Of a stretch of 64,000 nt of DNA, positions 45,301 through 54,012 are shown one piece after another. A model generated the notes under the pieces. That model ran no database searches and was not told where the DNA came from. It saw only the letters and a program-made list of their open reading frames with translations. Positions within the stretch are counted from its first letter, which is position 1. Each line of letters opens with the position of its first letter. A program made the translations under genes and the position numbers. The DNA is from Zymoseptoria tritici IPO323 (taxonomy: Eukaryota > Ascomycota > Dothideomycetes > Mycosphaerellales > Mycosphaerellaceae), in contig NC_018217.1 of NCBI RefSeq assembly GCF_000219625.1, positions 3,534,001-3,598,000 of the forward strand. The letters are read 5' to 3'.

Positions 45301-45799
45301 CGATGTCGAGAATCAACTAGAAGAGGCAACCCTCTTAGCAACGCATACTAGCTATCTGCGAGAGGTTATAGAGGCTAGCTTCGGGGAGTCCACAAACACA
45401 AAGCACACGTCCCCAAAATCAGTTAAAGAGGTGCATGCCGTCGCAGCGGCATGCTAGGACGAGACGTTAAAGACCAAAGAAGTCGATCCGGATCCTAACG
45501 TAGTAGCCCAGTTTTACGCTATAGACCTGTATGCTATAGGTGTTAAGAACCTAGTAACTCTAGTTAAGAATGTCAGCCGTCTGGAACGCTTTAATAAGAA
45601 CGTAGTAGTTAAAGGACAACAGATTGTACAGGCCGACCAGCCCTTATTGTCTGTTGGCATAGAGCTTCCGGACCTAAGGACGGACCCTTACTTGCAACGA
45701 GCGGCAGCGACCGACCTAACACCTGGACTTATTATGTTATCCTAGGATCCGATAGACGGATACGAATTAGAGCTTTCACAACAAGGCGAGGTAGAGTGA
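42379..45799 (+). pseudogene. DUF6589 protein of the giant element, RIP-inactivated
   Basis: Model: exon 1 42379-42789, 46-bp intron (GTAAGC donor, TACTAAGT branch, ATATAG acceptor), exon 2 42836 to TGA 45797-45799; 1,125 codons, all in frame. It has the DUF6589 order seen in fungal transposon-associated proteins: an N-terminal HLSFEDFL and KWLSAASLAKEL region; RSGN-FAMQLGVYLQSQGVKRRVL; IFDNLDYFARVGQHSF ('YDN(F/L)xxxxRVxxQ') followed by HVTTAKWF; and C-terminal YYMLSRAVKYADIGLLRRV, YAFIILQIKWLTDS, RANEFLNRYLK. In between lies a 42-bp repeat tract coding PPTSQS-type units. Numerous TAG stops remain. DUF6589 has no proven activity known to me; as the largest conserved protein here it is the best transposase candidate, an inference. 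Confidence 0.75.
43991..44232. repeat. 42-bp in-frame coding repeat, about six units
   Basis: CAGCCGCCTACCTCGCA recurs every 42 bp from 43997 (next 44039, then on to about 44210) and encodes Q-P-P-T-S-Q-S-x-P-P-S-x-Q-Y. Units differ mainly by C-to-T and G-to-A changes, several making TAG or TAA. Confidence 0.85.
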
Positions 45800-46113
45800 T
45801 GTTAGTCACTTCGCCAGTCGCCACGTGCTACACGGGAGCAAACTAGGCGTAGTAGGGCGCTGTTATGCGCCTGCTATCGTTAGCTGATTCACCGAAATTC
45901 ACGGGCATTAATTGTGTTAACCACACAGGTGCCTCCTAGTATATCTACCGCCCTATCGACATTATCACTCGGAACTCTTCTATCCACTAACAACATCTCG
46001 ACTCCACTTTATTATCCACTTCCTTATCTACTCTCTTGTCCACTTTATCTACTAATTAACTATCTCTTCTATCACCTACCTTCGCGAACGCACGCGAACT
46101 CGAATACTAGCTT

Positions 46114-47712
46114 ACTATAAGCACTCCTACGAGCGGCAGAAACCTCTCGGGTCTCTAGCGACTAGCCGACTTTGGCGAAGCCCCACTAGGCACTAATTAA
46201 GACTAGTACAACGCGGCATGCATCTAGATATAGGCGAACTAGTTCAGCTAGCTAAAAATACGGATATTAGAGCTCGAGGTAACAGCGTTTATCGTTAAGC
46301 TTTATAGCGTCCTTACATGGGAGGATAGTGCCATACTAGATCCACTTAAGAGATTTATACCTAGGTTACACGCCTCTGGTAGACCGCACACCGAACTTAT
46401 GCTTCTCCTCGACAGCCGAGCCGACTAGGCGAAGCTTATTCCCCGGGACAAGATCGCTACGCGTATGCGCGGCCGCAACGATTTCTACCTGTATACAAGC
46501 ACTACTTCGCTTTCTGCGATCCTGGCTAGCTTTATGGTAGGTGCCGAGCGCATAGGCGAGCCGGAGGAGAAGGATGGTTAACGCGGCTGCGACTAATGCG
46601 GTCTATACGATAACTAGAAAGGCTTCGTTAAAGGCTGCTACACATTCCCGGCGCCGGATAGTTTGTCTAAGCTCTGGTCGGGCGCGTATACCAACTGCCT
46701 GCTAGACGGTAATAAGAAGGGATGTAGCATTAGTAGAAGGAAGTTATCGCGAGTTTACGACAGGCTAGCATCTAAAAACACGGCTAATACGTCGACCAGA
46801 CAGCGCAACGATCCGCTATTAGCATTACTTGGACGCGTCCTGGCCGAAGTTAACATTGCAGACATCTTCGACGGAGATGGTGTCCCAGATGCTGTTAGCT
46901 ATCCTACTTCGAACGACTCTATCCTACGAGAAGACTGCATAGTGGGTACACTTAACATTCCATTCGTCTTTAGCTAGTACGATACTGCGGAGGCTTACGT
47001 CGGTCGGATAGAAAGCGCAGCGGCTAAGACTGCAGAAGCATGTCGGACTGCTATTAGGAATGCCGCTATAGCTCGAGACTAAACTAAGATAGCCGCGGCC
47101 GAGGAGAGACAGGTGTCCTTATCCGGATCTAAAGACTCTGTGCTAGTGTTCAGCATGCCGAAGGCCAAGGTCCGAGAGCGTAAGCAGTATAGGAGCACGA
47201 GATTAGAGCGACTAACTTAAGGCAGGAGGGTTCCTGTCGACGAGGACCGTTCTAGGCGCTGCTCGGATCGAAAGAATTTGCCCGGCAGCTTCGGAGAAAT
47301 AGACGTCGAAGATAAAGACGATCTAGTCGTCCCTTCGGCCCGGAAATCCGGAAGGAAGAAACTAGCACTTACCGACCTGTTTAGCAGCCCCGAGCCGGAG
47401 ACTACGCCAGCGAAGAAGTAAGCTTTAATAATAAGCAATATCTTCAGCAGCTTACTAAGCAGTCGCAATAAGAGTCGCATAGTAACCTAGCCTTCCTAGC
47501 CTTGCGCCTCGCAGCTGCCTAGGCGGAGGGTCTACAAGCCGCGACAAATTTCAGACGAGGAGATGGTCGACGCCGGAGGGGACCGAGACGTTACTATAGA
47601 GTCCGTACCTACGGGCACTATAAGGCCTAGCAGGAGCAACAAAGTGGACAAGAGTAATCGCCGCCGTGAGCGGTAGTTAGATAGCTATACTAAGACACTG
47701 GAGCTTGCTTGA
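46114..47712 (+). pseudogene. DUF3716-like protein, copy 1
   Basis: Frame kept from about 46114 (start uncertain) to TGA 47710-47712. It aligns throughout with copy 2: FIPRLHASGRP-HTELMLLLDS matches FIPSTYTNSRP-YSELESILDS; SAILASFMVGAERIGEPE matches SAILASFIKGTNEIGKPD; then the cysteine cluster RGCD-CG...KGFVKGCYTFPAPD...GAYTNCLLDGNKKGCSIS. This has the spacing of the fungal DUF3716 domain (C-x2-C ... C ... GAC-x-NC ... C-S), but the expected GAC-T-NC reads GAY-T-NC, a G-to-A loss of one cysteine. TAA and TAG stops are present. The C-terminal half is basic and low-complexity. Function unknown. Confidence 0.65.
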
Positions 47713-47781
47713 TTTATGGCGCCTACACTGCTATTTTGGATTCGCGTTTTGCTTTATCACCTGCGTGGCTGCCATGCTGCC

Positions 47782-47959
47782 GTCCTGTCGTTAGGATAGC
47801 CCTACAGGACTAGCGACCGCTTCTTAGCATTTGTTTAGCGCATTGCGCCTTGGATTTTACGAACGGCAGTCGCTCTAATACGACATGCTAATCAGCAATG
47901 GACCACAAGCCCGTTATTAAAGGTCCGTTCGCACCTGTCGTCAGGATGGCCCTACAGGT
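47782..47959. other. Paired 25-nt hairpin motif, copies A1 and A2
   Basis: A1 (47784-47808) and A2 (47934-47958) have stem CCTGT / ACAGG enclosing CG and a 13-nt loop TTAGGATAGCCCT or TCAGGATGGCCCT; A1 extends its stem by GT/AC and A2 by A/T. They lie 72 and 222 bp past the copy-1 stop codon, 150 bp apart, with GATTTTACG between them. The same arrangement recurs at 50750-50923. Confidence 0.75.
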
Positions 47960-48929
47960 CGATAGCAAGTTGCCAGATACATTCTTCGAATTAAACCTTA
48001 GTATCCCTATTAGCCATCGCCTTACATTACTTAGGTGTTGCGTAAACCTAGTAGTGTTATAAACAGGAGCGCAGCTTCTTTATCCGTATTATACTTATCA
48101 TCCGAGCTGCTGTAACGCCGGAGTCCAGGACTCGCATTATGCCCACGCTAAAGTAGGCGGGCCTAGTACATATACACAGACTAAGGAGTCTAATATAGCC
48201 TCGAGGCTCGTAAATATGAGAGGAGCCATAAGACGAGGTCTGAACCGTAGACCGGAATGAATCTTGGATCCGGCCATACCGCACACCTTATAATTCCTGG
48301 TACTACTGGAATAGCCAAAGTCACTGCTGAGTCCTTACTACCAGAGCGAGGCTAATAAGCCATATAACCGACTTTACGGCTGAGATCTCACCGCTAAAGT
48401 AAGCCTGGTAAACTATGTAACCTGACCGCGACGATAAGTGATATCGTGCTCCCTAAACACCCACGTACAAGGCGCGACAGCAAACCTATCACGCGCTGTC
48501 ATACGCGCAGGAGGGGCCGCGTGGTGAATTCACGAGCCAGCTAACGCACTAACTAGCCGACTCGAAAGCGGTGATTGTGCTGGCTGCACAGAGGGCAACC
48601 TGCGTATATCTACAGCCCTACTAACCTCGTTTCTTAATCTTCTTTCTCCATCCTTCATTAACCTCCTTCCCCTTCTGCCTTCCTCACATCATCCACTACA
48701 TCATCCACCACACCATCCACCACACCATCCATCACACTATCCACTACACCATCCATCACACCATCCATCACACCATCCGCCACACCATCCGCCATCGTCC
48801 GCTTGCGTCGAGCAGGCCACCATTCGTGACTGCGCTGCCTTATCAGAAGCAGCTATTGTAAGCTCATGACTTCCTAACATTTACCGCGATTTACAATCTA
48901 AAGACTAACGAGACTACAGTACTACCGAA
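47960..48929. other. Intergenic within giant element
   Basis: About 1 kb between the two DUF3716-like genes; no frame of substance on the + strand. Ends with the 12-bp repeat tract listed next and the promoter of copy 2. Confidence 0.4.
48687..48796. repeat. 12-bp CCATCCAYCACA microsatellite-like tract
   Basis: About nine imperfect units of CCATCCACCACA / CCATCCATCACA, 130-240 bp upstream of the copy-2 ATG. C-to-T differences between units are frequent. Confidence 0.7.
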
Positions 48930-50618
48930 ATGTCCGAGACTCTAGGAAAACGCGCGAAGATTATCCGCGACGGTCTCGAGCGCCTAGCGAGCTAGGGCAA
49001 TACGCCATCCGGAACAGACTAGCAGGAGTACGAGGCCGTTATAAGGTGGCTGTAGAAGCATTAGTTCGGCTGCAAGCGAGTCGAGCATACGAAGGAGAGC
49101 ATCGCGGAGTTTATTAGAAAGCTTTACTAGGCTCTGTTATAGGAGGATAGAGCGGCGGTGCAAAAATGTAGAGAGTTTATCCCGTCGACTTATACAAATA
49201 GTCGCCCTTACAGCGAACTAGAGTCCATCCTAGATTCTTTAGCAAGCTAGGCGAGGCTTATTAGCCTGCAGGAAATTGAGGACCGTCTGCGCAGCGATAT
49301 GAACGTTAACCTATAGGGAAGCGCTACGAAGCTTAGCGCTATCCTAGCTAGCTTTATAAAGGGTACAAATGAAATAGGTAAGCCAGACGATAAGGTAGGT
49401 TAACGTAGCTGCAACCAATGCGGACCATCTTTAGACGCGAAAGGCCTAGTTAACGGCTGCTTTACGTTTCCCGCGCCAGACGGCAAATCTCTCCTCTTCG
49501 GCGGCGCCTGCACGAACTGCCTGCTTAATAGCAGTTACCACTTATGCAGCATTAGCATAGTCCCGGTGAAGAAGCGCGTGTCGCGTGCGAGCAAAGGTAG
49601 TAAGCAAGAAGAAACTTAGCTGTTGTTATTGCTGAACAGAGTTACCTAGCAAGTGCGCATTAGCGAGATCTTCGACGATAGTGCTAGTATCCTAGACTCC
49701 GTTACCCATCCTACCTTAGACGACTCTATCCGGGTAACTGACCGCATAGTGGGTATGCTGAGCGTTCCCTTCACCTTCAGCCGGAACGACGATGCTGCTG
49801 TATACGTCAGACGGATTAAGAGCGTATTAAAGGACGGAGTAGAGGAGTGTTAGTCGACACTGCGTAATTAAGAGCTCCGGAACTTATCTGAGTCCGATAC
49901 TAGAGATGCTTAGTCGATAGGATCGGGCATTTCGAGGCTGAGAATAAAGACTGCGAGTCCGAAGAAGAAGACGCCTCGGAGGACAACTAGTAGGATAGAG
50001 GAGGAGCTAGAGGAACTAAGGAGGGAGCCTAAAGACTTCGCGTGTAATTAGCGCCGCATTACCCGCTCGCAGAGCACTACCTAGCAGCCCCAGGCGGACG
50101 AGATAGAGGTAGACGATTAGCTAGTAAGCCGCCGACGTCGTCGCCGCTCTAAGAAGACTTCCCAACTCTCGCTAGAGTTTGTACGGGAGGACTTAGATAA
50201 GGATCTCGAGGGGATCTAGACGTCCAGCCGTCCCCCCTTTAAGGACGGCAGGATAGTTAGTTCGAAGGTGGATAAGACACCTAGCAAGAAGAAGAAGGGT
50301 AGTGTTTTCTCGGACATAAACTTAGGCTTAGGTTTCAGCCCGGATCCTAGCGCAGAACCGGAACCCCGGACTAGAGCGATAGGGATGTTCGACAGGTTCC
50401 GTGGCCGCAGCAGCCGCTTAGTTGCGCTATTAAGTGCAGTAAAGCCTCGTACGGCGGAGGCACTAGCTCGTCGAGCATACAAGCCTCGGGATCAGGACAC
50501 GCGTATAAAGGATCTCGGTAAGGACGACACGACCTAGGACCTTACTAATACGTCTACTAAGGCAGGAAAGCAGAAGCGCCGCGAGTCTGGCTAGGGCGGT
50601 CGCTACCGCGACCGCTAA
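48930..50618 (+). pseudogene. DUF3716-like protein, copy 2
   Basis: 563 codons in a single uninterrupted frame from ATG 48930 (MSETLGKRAKII) to TAA 50616-50618, with internal TAG stops. Cysteine cluster: RSCNQCG...KGLVNGCFTFPAPD...GACTNCLLNSSYHLCSIS; here all DUF3716-type cysteines survive, unlike copy 1. Downstream DDSIRVTDRIVGMLSVPFTFSRNDDAAVYVRRI in pieces matches copy 1's NDSILREDCIVGTLNIPFVFS. The C-terminal ~250 residues are basic and Ser/Arg-rich. The natural stop could be slightly earlier or later because stops are also produced by RIP. Confidence 0.65.
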
Positions 50619-50749
50619 GAAACAGAGCGACAGGTGCGGATAATAGGAGGGCACTACGGAGTATGCGGATGTTTTGACTTGGATTTTAGTACTTTTATTG
50701 CATTTACTAGCATCGCGCTGCGACTTTAGTAGAGTAGCATCGAACTTAG

Positions 50750-50923
50750 CCCGTCGTTAGGATAGCCCTGCGGGTAGAGCAATTGCTAAGCGAGCATTGG
50801 ATTTTACGCATCGCGACTCCTATATAAGATAGGAGTGGAGACGAGACATAACGCGGACGGCGGTGGACTGCAAGTCCTGACATCGCTGTCTGATTCTACC
50901 TGTCGACAGGATAGCCCTGCAGG
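50750..50923. other. Paired 25-nt hairpin motif, copies B1 and B2
   Basis: B1 (50750-50774) has stem CCCGT / GCGGG and loop TTAGGATAGCCCT; B2 (50899-50923) has stem CCTGT / GCAGG and loop ACAGGATAGCCCT; both keep CG after the 5' stem and are exactly 25 nt, 149 bp apart, with ATTGGATTTTACG between. They lie 130-305 bp past the copy-2 stop codon. B1 shows a paired T-A to C-G change relative to the others. Confidence 0.75.
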
Positions 50924-51373
50924 TTAAAAGCATGCTTACAGTTAAGTCCTTTTTAATACAACCCTAGTGCCTTTATAACCTGAACCGTCTCATTTACCAG
51001 TGCTCTAGCAAACGTAAGGCTCCCTTTTATTAAACATTGCTATATAACAATAGAGTTCGCCGTAAGATCATAGAACACGCGAGGCGATTGCTATTCTTAT
51101 AGCACTTTAGCATGACCATTTATTAGATAAGACCGGCAACGTAGATAAGTCGACAGCTATGTGCGAATAGCAATTAGCAGCTAACAGAATTTACTAACGA
51201 GATGCTAACGTTGCGCCGCGTGGCCAGGCGACCAAATAGCATACAAAACAACCCCGTAAGAGCCCCTAAGACTTCTCTCGAACACCAACATTGACAACTA
51301 TTAAGCAAGACTAGTAAGCATGCCTTAGCTGCCTAGGCAAACATCCGAACTATACTAACATTCGCCAGACACT
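50924..51373. other. Intergenic within giant element
   Basis: 450 bp, AT-richer, no frame; contains the promoter of the gene at 51374. Confidence 0.35.
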
Positions 51374-52003
51374 ATGTGCTTCTCCTCAGACGACTGGTTA
51401 GTCTATCGTAGTGTTAACCGCCACCCGAAGCAAGGTCTGCGAAAGTTGCGCGCCTTCCGGAACTACTTAGAAGAAGAGCGCCAGGCGCAGCGGTAGGACG
51501 AGCGCATAGCGCAAGAACAAGACTTCGAATCCGTATACGATCTTCTAGCACGGCGCCTATCCGACAACCGCGATCAGTCGCGATACGGAGGCTTAGGATA
51601 CTATGTAGGAAGCTCTGACTACTACTACATAGATAAGACACAAGAATTACGTTTAGGACAGCGCATGGAGGGGAGGCTAGGGATGAGGCTAGATGACGGA
51701 CGTAATACTAGAGATGCTAGGCGGACGACCCGGAATCTATAGCCTGCTTAAGTTAACAACCCGTTTATAACGCGGCCAGCGCCTCGCAGCACAGCGCCGT
51801 CGACTTATCGCAACACAGGACAGCATCCCCGTGTCGAGACTGTAGCAACTCAGTCGAGTGTACGCAGTCGCTCCAGCCGACGACCAAGAGCTTATCAACC
51901 GCTATTAACGAAGCAGAACCTGGCGGATTAGTAGAGCAGGGCGGCAGCAATTAAGGCCAAGGAGGAACGCGCGCGGCAGCGTCTTGCTATGGCGGACAAA
52001 TAA
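51374..52003 (+). pseudogene. 209-aa hypothetical protein of giant element
   Basis: ATG 51374 to TAA 52001-52003, exactly 210 codons in frame with five internal stops (four TAG, one TAA). Reads MCFSSDDWLVYRSVNR, then a helical EEERQAQ region, a Gly/Tyr stretch (GGLGYYVGSSDYYY), RMEGRLGMRLDDGR and a basic Gln/Arg-rich end. Not recognised. Last gene before the right terminus. Confidence 0.6.
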
Positions 52004-52270
52004 CATAGTGCTAGCGACGGATATGGGGGCGCAATAGACACAGGCATAGTAATTTTAAGCTTTTGGCATAAGAATCTAGCTACGATACTAGTTGGAAACT
52101 AATACCCCTACTGCGCACGACAGCGATGGAATTACAGCATGATTTTTACAGCAGTGCAATTAGATCGACATGCAGCTTCTTATACATACCTTAATTATGC
52201 GATAAAAGTAGTTTTGAATTTTCGATGTCGCGGCGCTACACAGCATCACCCAAAAACGCTGCTGGGCCCT

Positions 52271-52324
52271 CAGACCCTCTCAGGCGAGGCGCTCGAAGAG
52301 GTTAGTGCTCGCCAAGAGGGTCTG
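52271..52324. other. Right subterminal hairpin
   Basis: CAGACCCTCT (52271) pairs perfectly with AGAGGGTCTG (52315), and inside it GGCGAG (52283) pairs with CTCGCC (52308). The distal arm overlaps the right terminal inverted repeat, mirroring the left end. Confidence 0.7.
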
Positions 52325-52338
52325 TGCTTCTGAGACTA

Positions 52339-52347
52339 CCACCCCGC
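52339..52347. repeat. Target-site duplication, right copy
   Basis: CCACCCCGC directly after the right terminal repeat CTGAGACTA; identical to 38563-38571. Confidence 0.8.
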
Positions 52348-52814
52348 CAAATTCCTGGATTTTTAGAAACGGTAGCGAGACCGACGTCTATAATACGTAG
52401 AATAGAGCCTCGTATGTTTCTTCTACCTATAATATATAATACAAAGCTATTTATATACATCGCATCTTTAAAAACTAAGATAAAAGTTGCTTCTTTATAG
52501 TACTATCCTCGTTGTTGCGATCTTTACAACCTCGTTTAGAATTTAAAGTTCGAAGTTTAAGTTTCTAACTTTTGCGATAGAGGAACGTAAGCTATAACAA
52601 CTTTATAAGGCAATTAATGCATTTCTATTATAATTATAACTAAGTTTAGAAGGCAGGCCAAACTATATAAAAGCTCGCGGCGACCTAGGGAGCCTACGAC
52701 CGGCAGTCGGGCGCCGCGCTATACAAAAAGGCGATAGTCTACAGAGTGTTTAATTCTGCGAATTCGCAAAACTAGGAATTTGGCGGGGTGGGCTATTTGA
52801 AGCTCCGTCTAAAT

Positions 52815-54012
52815 CACCGCAGCAACGACCGCTGAGGGTAGGGCGGCGAACAAGGTTTGCTATGGATCAGGGGCCACGTCGTTTAGACTCGATGAGACGA
52901 GATTGAGCCCCTGCAAGCCCCAAAGTCTATCTTCTCACTTCTCACGATACATAATAACACGCGGGAAGTCCGAGTAAGGGCTTTTGCTGTATAGAGAGCA
53001 GAGATGCACATGTTTTGTGGTATGATCCTCGTCGTTGAGGTCGAATGCGGTTGTTCACCGATGCAGATGCAGATGCAGATGCACGACGGAGGGATTTGCG
53101 TGCATAAGGTAAGGTACCTTTCATTGATTCACGAGTTGACGAGAAGGGAACGTTCGGCTGCGGTGCCTTGCAGCACCGCGTCCGAATCTGTGTCCATCTA
53201 GACTTTCGAATATTCCGACGTGCAGATTTCGTACGCAAGGAGAAACGATCTTTTGGGGTTTTGGTCCGAACGAACGATATCACATGCGAAAGTCATGGGA
53301 TGTGAGATGCAGGAAGCGATATCCTAGACGAGAGCACGAGCCTCGACATCGTAGACCGGTGGAGCAGCAGCAGGTCGGCACCAAGAACGAACACGGATGA
53401 GACATCGGGCGGGATGTGTAACGGATGAGGTGAGTGAGAGCAGGACAGCTCATTGTCCACCTGGATCCCGGCGGTCCTCGTGTTATTGCAAGCTGTCCAT
53501 CGCCTCGGTACCTCAGCATCGGTATACATATTTTCACCAGAGCTGAATTCGTATTCTGTACGAAAACTGTTAAATATACCTGAAGACGGCAGAGGAAGCT
53601 GTATCTCAGCAGGAAGCCGAACAATTCACCTCTCAGCGTGGGACGAGTATAAAGATCACCTCACAGCAGGACAGTATTACCTCCGCCGGACCAGTGACAC
53701 GCAGTCCGGGCAGAATATCTTGTGAACGATACCATGACAGACCACAGACCCTACCACCAAGTGTCGGATCTATCTGGATCGCCGCCACTGTCTTCCAAGC
53801 ACCCCATTCCGACCGTCCGTAGCGCAGCAGTCCGCTCAGCCTGCATCAGACGGCCGACAGCTCGCACAATGGTGCTGTGCTGTGCTGCAAGGCTCTGAAG
53901 GTGGTGTTCGCTAGGCATATTGCTCTGGAAAGTTCGACCCGAACCCATCGGTGCCTGCTTGCCTGCTCCGGCGCATCTTGAGCGAGCGGTACGGACGTAA
54001 CCTTCAACCCAC
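52815..54012. other. Intergenic right of transposon nest
   Basis: 1.2 kb of normal-composition chromosome. Includes a short (ATGCAG)n-like run near 53060. No supported gene; frames up to 114 codons lack any family pattern. Confidence 0.45.

Larger units (their letters stand above)
38572..52338 (+). mobile_element. 13.8-kb DNA transposon (helicase/DUF6589 type), RIP-mutated
   Basis: Ends are imperfect inverted repeats: left TAGTCTCAGGCGCTCAGACC, right (reverse complement) TAGTCTCAGAAGCACAGACC, 17 of 20 identical, and a perfect 9-bp CCACCCCGC flanks both sides. All five reading frames are on the + strand: helicase, DUF6589 protein, DUF3716-like protein, a second DUF3716-like protein and a 209-aa protein. 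Each keeps its frame over its full length but carries many TAG and some TAA codons. TpA is conspicuously frequent and CpA/TpG sparse while CpG is retained, the signature of CpA-directed RIP. The combination of genes is not one I know as a named transposon superfamily. Confidence 0.85.
38546..52808. mobile_element. MITE split by the giant element
   Basis: Left piece 38546-38571, right piece 52348-52808; rejoined without the insert (counting the 9-bp duplication once) it is about 487 bp. Its left arm starts ACGGAGGTTCAAATAG and, across the insert, continues CCCACCCCGCCAAATTCCT; the right arm, reverse-complemented, is the same with one mismatch (ACGGAGCTTC) in 35 bp. A TAAAT lies one base outside each end (38540-38544 and 52810-52814), a possible 5-bp target duplication. 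The interior (52360-52770) is AT-rich with no reading frame. Confidence 0.8.

Noticed and set aside
38572..52338. TAG used as a sense codon (Gln/Trp) in the element's genes
   Set aside because: TAG is frequent and TGA rare, but TAA also occurs at Gln positions, helicase motif II is damaged by missense changes of the same G:C to A:T type, a DUF3716 cysteine is lost, and the hAT and Gypsy remnants show the same pattern. RIP explains everything; recoding does not.
38572..52338. Starship element
   Set aside because: No DUF3435 tyrosine-recombinase captain is visible near either end, and the element has inverted termini with a 9-bp duplication, unlike Starships.
38546..52808. Taking the 26-bp outer inverted repeats as the ends of the giant element
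   Set aside because: They belong to the older MITE: the sequence at 52348-52366 continues the left arm across the insert, and a 9-bp duplication marks the true ends at 38572 and 52338.
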